Source: Gemmatimonadales bacterium (GTDB lineage Bacteria > Gemmatimonadota > Gemmatimonadetes > Palauibacterales > Palauibacteraceae). Taken from it: a stretch of DNA of 41,655 nt. The stretch covers positions 1 to 41,655 of the forward strand of contig VXMR01000006.1 of assembly GCA_009841005.1 (NCBI GenBank), written 5' to 3'. Below, piece by piece: positions 1-8,539 of the stretch (position 1 is its first letter; each line of letters opens with the position of its first letter). The position numbers and the translations under genes are program-made. The notes beneath the pieces are model-generated. The model did no database searches and was not told the origin of the DNA. It saw only the letters and a list, made by a program, of their open reading frames with translations.

Positions 1-2
1 TC

Positions 3-983
3 GGCGACCGTTCGATCATGTGGACGGAGAAGGGGGACTGGCCCTTCTACGGCGCGACGTACAGCGCGCCGAACCCGCCGCGCGGCGCCCGGATCCGCTA
101 CTACCTGCGCGATGCCCCGGGCGAGGCCGTGGCCGAGGAAGACGACGAGGGCGAAGACGGCGACGGTGACAACGGGGATGGAGACGACGGAGAAGGGGGC
201 GACGCCGGCGACGAAGATGGAGGCGAGGACGCCGCCGAGCCGGACGATCCGCCCTTCTCGCTGAAGATTTCCGACGCCTCGGGGGTACATGTGCGTACGC
301 TGGAGGCGCCCGCGGAAGTCGGTATCAACGAGGTGATCTGGGACTGGCGTCACGACGCGCCGTACGAGCGCGAGGGTGGCCCGGGCGGCGGTGGCGGGGG
401 AGGCGGCTTCTTCTTCGGCGGCGCGCCGCGGGGACCGATCGTCCTTCCGGGCACCTACACTGTGAGTATGGACGTGGGTGGCGAGATGTTCTCGGCCGAG
501 GTCGAGGTCGTCGCGGAGCCCCGGCGGCCGATGAGCCGGGTGGATCGGATGGCGCGGCAGGAGGCGCTGATGAGCCTCCACGCCATGGCGGGCCCGATCT
601 ACGAGGCGGGGCAGGCCCTCGACGCGATCGAGGACCAGCTGTCCGCGGCGGAGGAGCTGATCGAGGGCGCGGACGAGGCGCCCGAGGGACTGGAAGAGGA
701 GCTTGAGGCGATCGCGGAGGAGGTGGAGGAGATTCGCGACGAGCTGGGGGATGCGCGCAGGAACGCCGGCGTGGCGAACGCGATCCAGGGTTCGTCCACG
801 GTCCCGACCGCGGACCACCTGTGGCAGGTCGACGAGGTCTGGAACGTGATGCCGGAGTTGCTGGACCGGCTCAACGCGCTCATCGAGACGCGCGTGCCGG
901 CGCTGAACGCCCAACTGTACTCGGAAGGCGTGCGGCCGTCCGCGGGCGAACCGGTCGCCCTGCCGGACCGGCCGGGCGGCTGA
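3..983 (+). CDS. C-terminal part of a secreted BNR/VPS10-type repeat protein (5' end outside window)
   Basis: The reading frame is open to the first base of the window, so only the last 326 or so codons are present. The motif FYGATYSAPNPPRGARIRYY near the left edge is typical of the region after the sialidase-like (BNR/VPS10) propeller in large exported proteins of Bacteroidota and Gemmatimonadota; this family assignment is from memory. Next come an Asp/Glu/Gly-rich acidic linker (codons around 120-245), a FlgD-like Ig stretch containing a Gly run and GTYTVSMDVGG, and a helical, Glu-rich C-terminal region. The acidic linker could bind divalent cations or simply be flexible. It is followed after 37 bases by the NfeD gene, which seems to have its own promoter. 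Function beyond 'exported propeller protein' cannot be stated because the propeller lies outside the window. Confidence 0.7.
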   Translation, partial: GDRSIMWTEKGDWPFYGATYSAPNPPRGARIRYYLRDAPGEAVAEEDDEGEDGDGDNGDGDDGEGGDAGDEDGGEDAAEPDDPPFSLKISDASGVHVRTLEAPAEVGINEVIWDWRHDAPYEREGGPGGGGGGGGFFFGGAPRGPIVLPGTYTVSMDVGGEMFSAEVEVVAEPRRPMSRVDRMARQEALMSLHAMAGPIYEAGQALDAIEDQLSAAEELIEGADEAPEGLEEELEAIAEEVEEIRDELGDARRNAGVANAIQGSSTVPTADHLWQVDEVWNVMPELLDRLNALIETRVPALNAQLYSEGVRPSAGEPVALPDRPGG

Positions 984-1007
984 CGGGCAGCCGATCGACC
1001 GCACCGT

Positions 1008-1013
1008 TAGATT
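1008..1013 (+). promoter_or_regulatory. Possible -10 hexamer for the NfeD-flotillin operon (near-leaderless)
   Basis: TAGATT (inside TTAGATT) lies 7 bases before the ATG at 1021. No Shine-Dalgarno sequence precedes this ATG, so the transcript could begin at or next to the start codon. No convincing -35 box is visible. The call rests on one weak hexamer. Confidence 0.3.
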
Positions 1014-1020
1014 GCAGCCC

Positions 1021-2466
1021 ATGCGACCCATGACGAGACAGGGAATGAAACCGGGCCTCACGGGGCTGCCGGCGCCGTTGCTCGCCCTCGGGCTGGCGGT
1101 GGTGGCGGCGTCCGCCTCGGGCGGGCCCGTGCCGCCGGGACTCGGTACCGTCCTCGCTCAGTCCGCGCCCGTCGCGCAGTCCGCGGCCACGGTCGTTCGG
1201 GTGCCGATCTCCGGTACGATCGAACTCGGCGTGGCCCCGTTCGTGGCTCGTGCGCTCTCGGAAGCGGCGGAGTCCGGGGCGCCCGCCGTGATCATCGAAC
1301 TCGATACCCCCGGGGGCCGGGTCGACGCGGCGTGGAAGATCATCGACGACCTGCGCGACGCGGAGGTCCCGACCTACGCCTACGTGAACCGCCGCGCGCT
1401 CTCGGCGGGCGCGATGATCGCGCTCGCGACCGACCGGATCTACATGCGGCCGGGTTCCACGCTCGGAGCCGCCACGCCGGTCACCGGCGAGGGCGAGAAG
1501 GCGCCGGAGAAGATGGTGAGCGCGATGCGCTCGGAGTTCCGGGCGCTGGCCGAGGAACGCGGGCTGGATCCGCTCGTCGCGGAGGCGATGGTCGACGAGA
1601 GCATCGAGGTCCCGGGCGTGAGCGAAGCCGGCCGGCTGCTCACCCTCACCACGGATGAAGCCACGGCGCTCGGAGTCGCGGATGGCGAGGTCCGTGACCT
1701 CATCGAACTCCTCGAGGTCACGCGGCTTCCAGCGGCCCCGGTGCGGGAAATCCAGCCGAACTGGGCGGAGGCGATCGTCCGCTTTCTGACGAACCCGGCG
1801 GTCGCGCCGTTGCTGCTGAGTCTCGGCTTCCTCGGACTCATCGTGGAGGTGCGGACGCCGAGCTTCGGGGTGGCGGGGGCGGTGGGACTCGCGTCGCTGG
1901 CCGCCTTCTTCGGGGCGCACCACCTCGTGCACCTCGCGGGGATCGAGGAGATCCTCCTCTTCGGCGCCGGCGTCGTGTTGATCGCGCTCGAAGTTCTCGT
2001 CATTCCCGGCTTCGGGATCGCAGGGATCCTGGGAACGGGGGCGGTACTCGGGGCGGCCGTCATGGGCATGGTCGGCCAGGTTCCGACCTTCGACCAAGTG
2101 TTCAACGCGGCGGGGCTCGTCTCGCTGTCGATCATCCTGGTGGGCGTCGCCGGATGGGCGCTGGTGCGGCACCTGCCCCGCAGCAACCGATTCTCCGGCC
2201 TCTTCCTCCGCGCCTCGACGAGCCGCGAGACGGGCTACCTCTCCGTGCCCCCACGCGAGGATCTGGTCGGCCAACTCGGCGTGACGTCCACCGATCTGCG
2301 GCCCACGGGGGTCGCGATCATCAACGATGAGCGCATCCACGTCGTGACCGAAGGTCCCTGGCTGGAGGCCGGGACCCCCATACGCGTACTCGAAGTCGCG
2401 AGCGGGCGGGTTCTCGTGCGCCGCGCCAAGCAATCTCCCGAATCCGAACACAGGAACGAGGCCTGA
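1021..2466 (+). CDS. NfeD family membrane-bound serine protease (ClpP class)
   Basis: The 481-residue protein has a hydrophobic signal segment ([17 protein letters not shown]), then a ClpP/SppA-like protease domain. The oxyanion/substrate strand [15 protein letters not shown] and the catalytic serine motif [13 protein letters not shown] are visible, and a conserved lysine region follows ([13 protein letters not shown]). Several membrane segments come after ([42 protein letters not shown] and a third around 2100-2170). The end is the small OB-fold domain typical of NfeD ([17 protein letters not shown]). Long-form NfeD proteins cleave membrane proteins and are typically encoded next to flotillin-like proteins, exactly as here: the flotillin ATG is one base after this stop. 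ATG codons also occur at 1030 and 1045; 1021 was chosen for its position after the TAGATT hexamer. Family assignment is firm. Confidence 0.93.
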   Translation: MRPMTRQGMKPGLTGLPAPLLALGLAVVAASASGGPVPPGLGTVLAQSAPVAQSAATVVRVPISGTIELGVAPFVARALSEAAESGAPAVIIELDTPGGRVDAAWKIIDDLRDAEVPTYAYVNRRALSAGAMIALATDRIYMRPGSTLGAATPVTGEGEKAPEKMVSAMRSEFRALAEERGLDPLVAEAMVDESIEVPGVSEAGRLLTLTTDEATALGVADGEVRDLIELLEVTRLPAAPVREIQPNWAEAIVRFLTNPAVAPLLLSLGFLGLIVEVRTPSFGVAGAVGLASLAAFFGAHHLVHLAGIEEILLFGAGVVLIALEVLVIPGFGIAGILGTGAVLGAAVMGMVGQVPTFDQVFNAAGLVSLSIILVGVAGWALVRHLPRSNRFSGLFLRASTSRETGYLSVPPREDLVGQLGVTSTDLRPTGVAIINDERIHVVTEGPWLEAGTPIRVLEVASGRVLVRRAKQSPESEHRNEA

Positions 2467-2467
2467 T

Positions 2468-3451
2468 ATGGAACCACTGGCGGGAACCAGCATCATCATC
2501 CTCATCGCCATCGCGCTCGGTGTGCTCATTCTGTCGTGGATCGTGCCGATCCGGCTCTGGGTCACGGCGATCGCGTCGGGGGTCCGCGTGGGCCTCGGAA
2601 GCCTGGTGGGGATGCGCCTGAGGAAGATCCCTCCGCCGCGGATCGTCTACCCGCTCATCAGCTCCTACAAGGCGGGGCTTCCGCTCCATACGAACGAACT
2701 GGAATCGCACTTCCTCGCCGGGGGCGACGTGGAGCGCGTCGTGAATGCGCTCATCTCGGCGGACAAGGCGCAGATTGAACTGCCGTTCCGGCAGGCCGCG
2801 GCGATCGACCTCGCGGGACGGGATGTGCTCGACGCGGTGCAGGTCTCGGTCAACCCGCGTGTCATTCAGACGCCGAAGGTCGCCGCGATGGCGAAGGATG
2901 GGATCCAGCTCATCGCGACGGCGCGGGTAACGGTGCGGGCGAACATCAACCGCCTCGTCGGCGGGGCGGGGGAGGAGACGATCCTGGCGCGCGTCGGCGA
3001 GGGGATCGTGTCGACGATCGGGTCGGCCTCATCCCACAAGGCGGTGCTCGAGAACCCGGACAACATCTCGAAAACGGTGCTCGCGAAGGGGCTCGACTCC
3101 GGGACCGCGTTCGAGATCCTCTCCATCGATATCGCCGACGTCGACGTGGGGAAGAACATCGGCGCCGAGCTTCAGACGGACCAGGCGGAAGCGGACAAGC
3201 GGATCGCGCAGGCGAAGGCGGAGGAGCGCCGGGCCATGGCGGTCGCCTCGGAGCAGGAGAACCGGGCGCTCGTCGAGCAGATGCAGGCCGAGGTCGTGAA
3301 AGCGGAGGCGGAAGTCCCCCTCGCGATGGCCGAGGCGTTCCGCGAGGGCAACCTCGGGATCATGGACTACATGAAGTACCGCAACATTCAGAGCGATACG
3401 CAGATGCGGAGGTCCATCGCGAAGCCGCCCGAGAGCGACAAGGACGGCTGA
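2468..3451 (+). CDS. floA: Flotillin-like protein FloA
   Basis: The product (327 residues) matches the full length of FloA/YqfA (UPF0365). The N-terminus holds a membrane hairpin ([20 protein letters not shown]) and the conserved [16 protein letters not shown] segment. An SPFH domain follows, with [20 protein letters not shown] and [20 protein letters not shown]. The C-terminal coiled coil is rich in Ala/Glu/Lys (about residues 235-290), and the end carries [21 protein letters not shown]. FloA forms membrane microdomain scaffolds, and its partner protease NfeD is directly upstream. The next gene starts at the last base of this stop codon (TGATG), so the three genes are probably translationally coupled. 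Confidence 0.95.
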   Translation: MEPLAGTSIIILIAIALGVLILSWIVPIRLWVTAIASGVRVGLGSLVGMRLRKIPPPRIVYPLISSYKAGLPLHTNELESHFLAGGDVERVVNALISADKAQIELPFRQAAAIDLAGRDVLDAVQVSVNPRVIQTPKVAAMAKDGIQLIATARVTVRANINRLVGGAGEETILARVGEGIVSTIGSASSHKAVLENPDNISKTVLAKGLDSGTAFEILSIDIADVDVGKNIGAELQTDQAEADKRIAQAKAEERRAMAVASEQENRALVEQMQAEVVKAEAEVPLAMAEAFREGNLGIMDYMKYRNIQSDTQMRRSIAKPPESDKDG

Positions 3452-4095
3452 TGCCCGATCTCGAAGGGGCGCTGCCCCTGATCCTGCTGATGATCTTCCT
3501 CTGGGTGCGCAGCATCGGCGCCGCGATGAAGAAGAACCGGCAGCGGCAGGAACGGGCGCTGGGGGAGGGGCCGGAATCGGACCCGACGAGGGGCGAGGAC
3601 GGGCCCCTGGAACTGCCCGGGTTGCCGAACCTGCCGCCGGATGCGGGGGTCGCGACGACCGCACCGGCGAAGCGCCCGAGCCTGCGCGAACAGCTGCGCG
3701 ACATGGGCCGCCAGCTCGAGCAGCAGATGCAGCAGGCCGCGGACGAAGGCCGGCCGGGCAGTATGGTCGGGCATGTGGATCCGGAGGAGGCCCCGGAGCC
3801 TCCTCCGTTCATCCGCCCTGCACCTTCACCTCAACGCCAGGTCACGCCTGCCTCGGCCCCGGCGCACTCCGTCCACTCGAGCCCGCCGCGCGAGCCGCTT
3901 CGCCCCGCGGCGGCGCGTCCGCTCGGTGAATCGCGTCCGCCGGGTGTGGCGAGTCGGCGTGCCTCCGCGCCGGGAGACGGTCCCCTGGGACGTCTCGAGC
4001 GCTACCCCGCGCTCGCTCGCGCCGTGATCCTCTCCGAGATTCTCGGGACCCCGCCGGGGCTGTCCGACCGGGAGGGATCGGCGTCGCGGAACTGA
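3451..4095 (+). CDS. Small membrane-anchored protein of the NfeD-flotillin operon, function unknown
   Basis: The 214-residue protein begins with one hydrophobic segment (LPLILLMIFLWVRSIGAAM) followed by a basic stretch, which predicts an N-terminal anchor with most of the chain in the cytoplasm. A charged region with a short helix (REQLRDMGRQLEQQMQQA) comes next, then a long Pro/Ala/Arg-rich disordered linker. The end is a compact motif, LERYPALARAVILSEILG, which looks like the conserved functional element. Its start codon overlaps the floA stop by one base, so it is in the same transcript and probably works with FloA/NfeD, for example as an adaptor that docks through the C-terminal helix. 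I recognise no named domain. The adaptor idea is inference from position and architecture. Confidence 0.8.
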   Translation: MPDLEGALPLILLMIFLWVRSIGAAMKKNRQRQERALGEGPESDPTRGEDGPLELPGLPNLPPDAGVATTAPAKRPSLREQLRDMGRQLEQQMQQAADEGRPGSMVGHVDPEEAPEPPPFIRPAPSPQRQVTPASAPAHSVHSSPPREPLRPAAARPLGESRPPGVASRRASAPGDGPLGRLERYPALARAVILSEILGTPPGLSDREGSASRN

Positions 4096-4128
4096 CGCGG
4101 CCGGCCCCGTTCAGGCCTGCCTGGGTCC

Positions 4129-4893
4129 TTACCTGCTGTGCAGGGCGAAGGCGGCTCCCTGCGGGTCGATGCCCTGCAGGATGAACTCGCCGCCGGGGAC
4201 TTCCATCGGCCCGATGACGACCGATCCGCCCAGCTCCTTCACCAACTCCGCCGAGGCGTGCACGTCGGACACGAGGATGTAGAGCCCCCAGCACGGCGGC
4301 GGCATGTCGTCGCTCCGCGTCATCATGCCGCCCAGTTCCTTGCCGTCGCGCCCGTACATCTGATAGATGCCGGCCTCGCCCATGTCCATCTGGGTCGTCT
4401 TCTCCCAGCCGAACAGGTCGGAGTAGAACGACCACGCCGCCTCGAGGTCCCCCGCGATCAACTCGTGCCAGGAGAACTCTCCGAGGGCGGGCGGCCCGTC
4501 GTGCCCGGGCGTGTCTTCGGAAGGCTGGTACGCCGTGAAAACCGCCCCGTCGGGGTCCCTGAGGACCGAGATACGGCCGACTTCGGGGATCTCCATGCGG
4601 TGGATCACGCCACCCCCCAGCCGTTCTGCCCGCGCCGTCGTCGCGTCCACGTCGGGCGTCGACAGGTAGGGCAGCCAGTGGGCCGGGGCTCCGTCGGCGA
4701 GAGCGTCGTCCGGCAGCTGCATCACGCCGCCGAGCGGGGTGCCGTTGTTGTTCCAGGTGATGTACGGCGGGCCTTCGCCCTGCCATGTTCCGGTCTCCCA
4801 GCCGACGACCTGCCGGTAGAAGTCCTGGGCGCCTTCGAGGTCCGTGGTGAGAAGCTCGTACCAGCAGAAGCGGCCGAGCGGCGTTTCAGACAT
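4129..4893 (-). CDS. Two-domain VOC (glyoxalase/bleomycin-resistance fold) protein
   Basis: The 254-residue protein is an internal duplication of a VOC module. Domain 1 starts LGRFCWYELLTTDLEGAQDF and domain 2 starts LGEFSWHELIAGDLEAAWSF. Each continues to a G(V/G)-type strand and a final aromatic/hydrophobic strand (VLRDPDGAVFTAYQP; LQGIDPQGAAFALHS). This arrangement matches the CFP-30B-like family of small-molecule or hydrolase VOC proteins, whose substrates are mostly unknown. The start at 4893 is favoured because AGGAGG lies 7 bases upstream of that ATG, although the frame stays open further upstream. It ends tail to tail with the flotillin operon, 33 bases apart. The gene stands 145 bases downstream of the 101-residue unknown on the same strand. 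Confidence 0.9.
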   Translation of the reverse strand: MSETPLGRFCWYELLTTDLEGAQDFYRQVVGWETGTWQGEGPPYITWNNNGTPLGGVMQLPDDALADGAPAHWLPYLSTPDVDATTARAERLGGGVIHRMEIPEVGRISVLRDPDGAVFTAYQPSEDTPGHDGPPALGEFSWHELIAGDLEAAWSFYSDLFGWEKTTQMDMGEAGIYQMYGRDGKELGGMMTRSDDMPPPCWGLYILVSDVHASAELVKELGGSVVIGPMEVPGGEFILQGIDPQGAAFALHSR

Positions 4894-5038
4894 CGCCTGC
4901 CTCCTGAGAGATGTCGGGTGAGACTGCGGCCGGGTCGTACCCGGCGGGGACGAGATGCCGGCCCGTACGGCGGAATCCGGATGCCGGTTTCGCGTACGCC
5001 GGCATGGACGCCGCATGAGGGCGGCGGTCGGTCAGCGG

Positions 5039-5344
5039 TCAGTCATCCTCGGCAAGGTCATCGAGGAAGGGCGATTTCTTCCTGCGCGGCTCGTAGACGT
5101 CCCCGAAGGGGGAAGCGTCCGGAGTCTCGCGACCGGCCTTCGGGTTCGGCGTCGCGTTGCCGAGTATGGACTGGAGTTCCCGCTCGCTGAGTTCGAACGG
5201 GTCGTCGCCCGCGTAGAGCGGCGGCCGGGCCCGGCGCGGGGCGCGCGGATTTCCCGGGACCGGATCGAAGCGCCACTCATGCTTCGAGGAGACGCGTACT
5301 TCCCACCGGGTTCCGTCCCGGTCGGCGAACTTTCGATGACTCAT
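5039..5344 (-). CDS. Conserved-looking small hypothetical protein (101 residues)
   Basis: The ORF begins MSHRKFADRDGTRWEVRV and contains KHEWRFDPVPG, then a Pro/Arg-rich segment. The central part FELSERELQSILGNA looks like a short helix, and the tail is polar and acidic (FLDDLAEDD). The N-terminal W-x-V strand pattern resembles small cytoplasmic proteins often seen in Gemmatimonadota, but I cannot name a family. No signal peptide or membrane segment is present. The ATG at 5344 lacks a clear Shine-Dalgarno sequence, and the gene sits 43 bases after the metzincin ORF on the same strand, so it may share that transcript. Codon use follows the GC-rich third-position pattern of its neighbours, which supports real coding. 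Confidence 0.6.
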   Translation of the reverse strand: MSHRKFADRDGTRWEVRVSSKHEWRFDPVPGNPRAPRRARPPLYAGDDPFELSERELQSILGNATPNPKAGRETPDASPFGDVYEPRRKKSPFLDDLAEDD

Positions 5345-5387
5345 GGCCGCAGTCCGTGGTCTGGCGGGGAAGCTACGCTCGTGCGTC

Positions 5388-6440
5388 TCAACGTCGCCAC
5401 TCGCGGGGGGCCGGGAGCCCGCGGCTGAACAGCGCATCGAGGCCCGGCTCCGGCGGGAGGGCCCCGACATCCACGACGCTGCCGGCCAACGAGGCGGGGG
5501 GCGGATCACTCAGGAAGGCACGCACCTGTCCCGTCCGCGCATTCCGCAGGATGAGCATGGGTCGATCCGTGTCGCCGTCGAGCAATGCGGTCCCGCCCGG
5601 CCCGGAGAGCACGATGGAAGCCAGCTCGCCCGGCCACTGCGGATCCGTCGGGAGGACGAACACGAAGGCGGAATTGCCTCCTCCGTCTGCCACTTCCGGC
5701 ATGTCGAAACCAAGCGAGAACAGCACCTCGCCCCCGCGGGTCCGTCCCTCAAGCTCGAACGCGCCGGCTCCGGTCTCGGGAAGTGTGGTCGGGGCGTCGA
5801 CAACGAAGGCGGGTTCGAGGAAAGGCATGCCCGCAGCGTCTACGCCGCCCCACAGCAGCAGCGATCGGGCGGAGTGGCCTCCCGCCGCGACGTCTCCCCC
5901 CCGCGTGGCAACGGGCGCGGCGTCTTCGTCCGCCAGGCGAAACTGGAGGGCTCTGTTGAAGTGATAACCGCTGATCCATTTGGGGTTGCAGTAGGACATG
6001 AGGTCCCGGTGCGCCCCCGGTGCTACCAGCGACTGCCAGTAGTCGTACCCCCAGTCGCCGATGGTCCCGTTGGCGTGAGGATACGATGGATCGACCCAGT
6101 CGGGAGTCCCGCACGGGGCGTGCAAGAGGTTCATGTTGTGCCCGAGTTCGTGCGCGATGGTTGGAGAGTAGGGGTGCGAGACACTCGTGCGCCCCGCAAT
6201 CTCGCCGCGGCCGGCGGCCCCCGCCATCGGACCCGACATCATGCCCATGTAGTGGCCATCCCCGTGCTCGAAGATTCTGATCAGGCGGGTCTGGCGGATC
6301 AGGTCGAGATCAAGGTTGCTGCTACTCAGCACGGGTTCGTGCGCCGTCACCTTCAGCCCCGAGACAGGCAGAAGCGTGCGCGTGTCGTGCAGCAGAGGAT
6401 GGCGCTCGGGGTCGGCCGCCATGGCATCGATCATCTCCAC
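5388..6440 (-). CDS. Metzincin-type zinc metalloprotease half of a frameshifted LRR-protease lipoprotein
   Basis: This 350-codon open frame carries a zinc-protease core, HELGHNMNLLH near residues 97-107: two His and a Glu plus the third His as in metzincins. It is followed by LMSYCNPKWIS, which fits a Met-turn and resembles M66-like bacterial proteases. The C-terminal 180 residues form beta-rich domains (LRNARTGQVRAF near the end). The frame lacks a signal peptide, and its N-terminus (MEMIDAMAADPERHPLL) continues the preceding open frame sense for sense: removing one G from the GGG at 6458-6460 (minus strand) would join the two into one protein of about 710 residues. It is therefore most likely the second half of one gene, broken by a mutation or a sequencing error. 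Independent initiation is conceivable because GAGGAG lies about 9 bases before ATG 6440. Confidence 0.85.
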   Translation of the reverse strand: MEMIDAMAADPERHPLLHDTRTLLPVSGLKVTAHEPVLSSSNLDLDLIRQTRLIRIFEHGDGHYMGMMSGPMAGAAGRGEIAGRTSVSHPYSPTIAHELGHNMNLLHAPCGTPDWVDPSYPHANGTIGDWGYDYWQSLVAPGAHRDLMSYCNPKWISGYHFNRALQFRLADEDAAPVATRGGDVAAGGHSARSLLLWGGVDAAGMPFLEPAFVVDAPTTLPETGAGAFELEGRTRGGEVLFSLGFDMPEVADGGGNSAFVFVLPTDPQWPGELASIVLSGPGGTALLDGDTDRPMLILRNARTGQVRAFLSDPPPASLAGSVVDVGALPPEPGLDALFSRGLPAPREWRR

Positions 6441-7548
6441 GATCTCCTCGTCCGGCGCCCTCTCCCCACAGGAAGGGGATCAGCGTGAGCTCGAGCACGG
6501 GCATTTCCAGCACATCCACGGTCAGGCGGCCCTGCTCCGGGATCCGCCGCGAGATACCGAGTGAGGCGTCCAGCGTCCCCTCGGGGTCGATCTCGACTAC
6601 CAGTTCCAGCCCCGGGCGCATGACCTCGCCGGGAATGCGCGCGTTCGCCGACGCCACCCAACGGTCCTCGCTCACTGTCGTCGGAATGACCCCTCCCCCG
6701 GCCGGAATCTCCGCGGTGTACGTCGTCGCGCCGTCCACGTGGAAGGTGGCCCGCACGGGCGGGATCGTCGCGGTGGTCGAGTCCGGGACCGTCACGAACA
6801 CCCTCAGCAACGCCGACCTGTCCGCGACCAGCGGCACGGGAATCGATCTTGATTGTACCGCCTGCGTAAGATACACGGTCGTGGGGCCCGTATCGTCGAG
6901 GCAGCGAGACAACTGTCCTGTGACACCCAGCGTCCACGCCTGGAAGTCGGGATCGGCGGAGGCACACAGAGCCGTGCCGGCCGTCTCGATCCTCTCCAGC
7001 CGGTCCAGAACCATCAGGCTGACCGGGAGGGGGCCCGCCAGACGCGGGTTATGCGATACGGAAAGCAGCTGAAGCCGCGCCAACCGACCGAATTCCGGCG
7101 GGACGGATCCCGTGAGGTTGTTCCCGGACAGCTGCAGCTCCTCGAGGCTGGCGAGGTGCCCCAGCTCGGGAGGGATCAGGCCCGCAAGCCTGTTCCGGGA
7201 CAACTCCAGTTTCTCCAGGGCGACGAGGTTCCCCAGCTCCGGCGGGATCCGGCCTCTCAGGTTGTTGTTCGCCAGCGTCAAGCGGAGTACGTCGCCGGCG
7301 GGATTGGCTACGACTCCCTGCCACGCGTCCACCGGCGCTTCGGACATCCAGTTGTCGCGCCGGGTCCAGTTGGGCCCGCCGGTCGCTTCGTACAGGGCCC
7401 CCAGGGCCGCCCGGTCCCCCGAGAGAGCGGACGAGGGGAGAGGTGGCACGGGGACCGGAGCGGGGCCACTCGTGGCCTCTTCACAGGCGAGCAGGACGAC
7501 CACGATCAAGACCGGCGCACCGCGAATGCCACGGAGACCGCACGGCAC
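6322..7548 (-). CDS. Leucine-rich-repeat lipoprotein, first half of the frameshifted LRR-metalloprotease
   Basis: A GTG at 7548 is preceded by GGAGG 8 bases upstream and gives a compact lipoprotein signal ending LIVVVLLAC; an ATG at 7578 is the alternative. After a Pro-rich spacer comes a plant-type LRR cap (ALYEATGGPNWTRRDNW) and about five repeats of the L-x-x-N-x-L-x-G-x-IP class, such as LRGRIPPELGNL. Next is the beta domain that normally precedes a metzincin domain (TVYLTQAVQSRSIPVPLVA, ALLRVFVTVPD). At PFLWGEGAG the frame leaves the conserved sequence and reads about 40 non-conserved Arg/Gly-rich codons to a stop at 6322. The true continuation is in the frame of the neighbouring ORF. 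The intact protein would be a surface lipoprotein that binds through LRRs and cleaves protein or glycoprotein. Base composition is somewhat less GC-rich than in adjacent genes. Confidence 0.85.
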   Translation of the reverse strand: MPCGLRGIRGAPVLIVVVLLACEEATSGPAPVPVPPLPSSALSGDRAALGALYEATGGPNWTRRDNWMSEAPVDAWQGVVANPAGDVLRLTLANNNLRGRIPPELGNLVALEKLELSRNRLAGLIPPELGHLASLEELQLSGNNLTGSVPPEFGRLARLQLLSVSHNPRLAGPLPVSLMVLDRLERIETAGTALCASADPDFQAWTLGVTGQLSRCLDDTGPTTVYLTQAVQSRSIPVPLVADRSALLRVFVTVPDSTTATIPPVRATFHVDGATTYTAEIPAGGGVIPTTVSEDRWVASANARIPGEVMRPGLELVVEIDPEGTLDASLGISRRIPEQGRLTVDVLEMPVLELTLIPFLWGEGAGRGDRGDDRCHGGRPRAPSSAARHAHASACLGAEGDGARTRAE

Positions 7549-7624
7549 GGCTCTACCCTCCGACACGAAACATCCCATGCCGGAAGATCGATCGTGAGGG
7601 TACCGGCGTAAACCCGGTGCGCTG

Positions 7625-8362
7625 CTACTCTCCGCGAGTGAGGATCGCGGTGCCGACCAGCGCGATCACGGCGAACGAGAACCACTGGATCGCGTAGGAG
7701 AGGTGCGGGCCGGAGTCCGTCTCGATCTCGCGCGCGGGACGGAAGCTGGCGCCCGCGGGCGGATCGTCCGCGCGCAGCACATGGGGGGAGGGGTCGAGGT
7801 CGGTCTGATCGCGAATCAAGGCGAGGTCGAGGCCCGCGATGGCGAGGTGCCCGGCGCCGGCGATCTCGACCCGGAGGGGCTGGCCACCCCGTCCGTCGCG
7901 CGAGGAGACGAACACGCCCTCGGCGCGTGCCGGGTCCCCGCCGCCGGTGGTGGCGGGCGGGGCGGTCCAGCCGGCTGCCAGGTCGGGGCGCAGGCCGTCC
8001 GGCGCGGGCAGCCAGCCGCGGAGGACCATCACGGTCTGCGCGGAGTCACCGCCGACGAGGAGCGGGGTCAGCACCTCCGCGCCGGCCCGCCCGTCCAGGG
8101 TGCGGCTCCTGATGACGACCTCGCCAGCCCGGTCCCACCGGCCGCTCAGCCGCGCGCGGCGGCCGATGAGGCCGGCTGTGTCGGGCGGCACGTCGCCGGG
8201 GCCGCTCCACTCGAGCACGGGGGCCTCGGCGCGGACTGCGCGCTCACGTACCCCGGCGCTCCGCTCCCCATGCCGGTCGAGTTGCCAGAATCCGAGCCGG
8301 ACGAAGAGCGCGCTCAGGCCGATCGCGACGACCCAGAGGACGATCTTGCGGGTGGAGGTCAT
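7625..8362 (-). CDS. SURF1 family cytochrome oxidase biogenesis protein
   Basis: The 245-residue product has the SURF1 layout: an N-terminal membrane helix (IVLWVVAIGLSALFVRLGFWQLDRHGER, in part the family's GxWQxxR signature), a periplasmic domain with GRWDRAGEVVIRSRTLDG and VMVLRGWLPAPDG, and a C-terminal helix after PHLSYAIQWFSFAVIAL. SURF1 helps insert heme a into subunit I of aa3-type oxidases. No cox or ctaA/B genes are in the window, so here it is detached from its usual operon. The ATG at 8362 has no strong Shine-Dalgarno sequence; TAGACT lies 9 bases before it, suggesting a very short leader. Confidence 0.93.
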   Translation of the reverse strand: MTSTRKIVLWVVAIGLSALFVRLGFWQLDRHGERSAGVRERAVRAEAPVLEWSGPGDVPPDTAGLIGRRARLSGRWDRAGEVVIRSRTLDGRAGAEVLTPLLVGGDSAQTVMVLRGWLPAPDGLRPDLAAGWTAPPATTGGGDPARAEGVFVSSRDGRGGQPLRVEIAGAGHLAIAGLDLALIRDQTDLDPSPHVLRADDPPAGASFRPAREIETDSGPHLSYAIQWFSFAVIALVGTAILTRGE

Positions 8363-8371
8363 GGAGAGTCG

Positions 8372-8377
8372 AGTCTA
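8372..8377 (-). promoter_or_regulatory. Possible -10 hexamer for SURF1 (short leader)
   Basis: On the minus strand TAGACT ends 9 bases before the SURF1 ATG. It resembles the TAGATT and TAGCTT hexamers ahead of the NfeD operon, tRNA-Leu and the TonB receptor gene. The -35 region is not recognisable, so support is weak. Confidence 0.25.
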
Positions 8378-8474
8378 CGGGTTCGCGCCCCCGTGCGCAG
8401 CCGGTCCCGGTGACCACGCGCCCCGCCCGGCGATGCCGCGGCGCTCCCGGCTTCTTGCCGGGCCGCGGCCGGTT

Positions 8475-8501
8475 CGCCGATCTTCCGCTCGAGTATCGGC
8501 G
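8475..8501 (+). promoter_or_regulatory. Inverted repeat upstream of the acyl-CoA ligase gene
   Basis: CGCCGAT and ATCGGCG form a perfect 7-base stem around a 13-base loop, between the divergently read SURF1 and ligase genes. It could be an operator or a leader hairpin 38 bases before the ligase ATG. In a genome this GC-rich such stems also arise by chance. Confidence 0.25.
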
Positions 8502-8539
8502 GTCGACGACGCCCCCTGAATCCACCGGAAGGACGCCGA

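Noticed and set aside
880-2565. Long open frame on the minus strand opposite the NfeD gene (561 codons)
   Set aside because: Arg/His/Pro/Asp-rich composition with no domain or signal, lying exactly antisense to a well-supported gene; a typical by-product of high GC at third positions.
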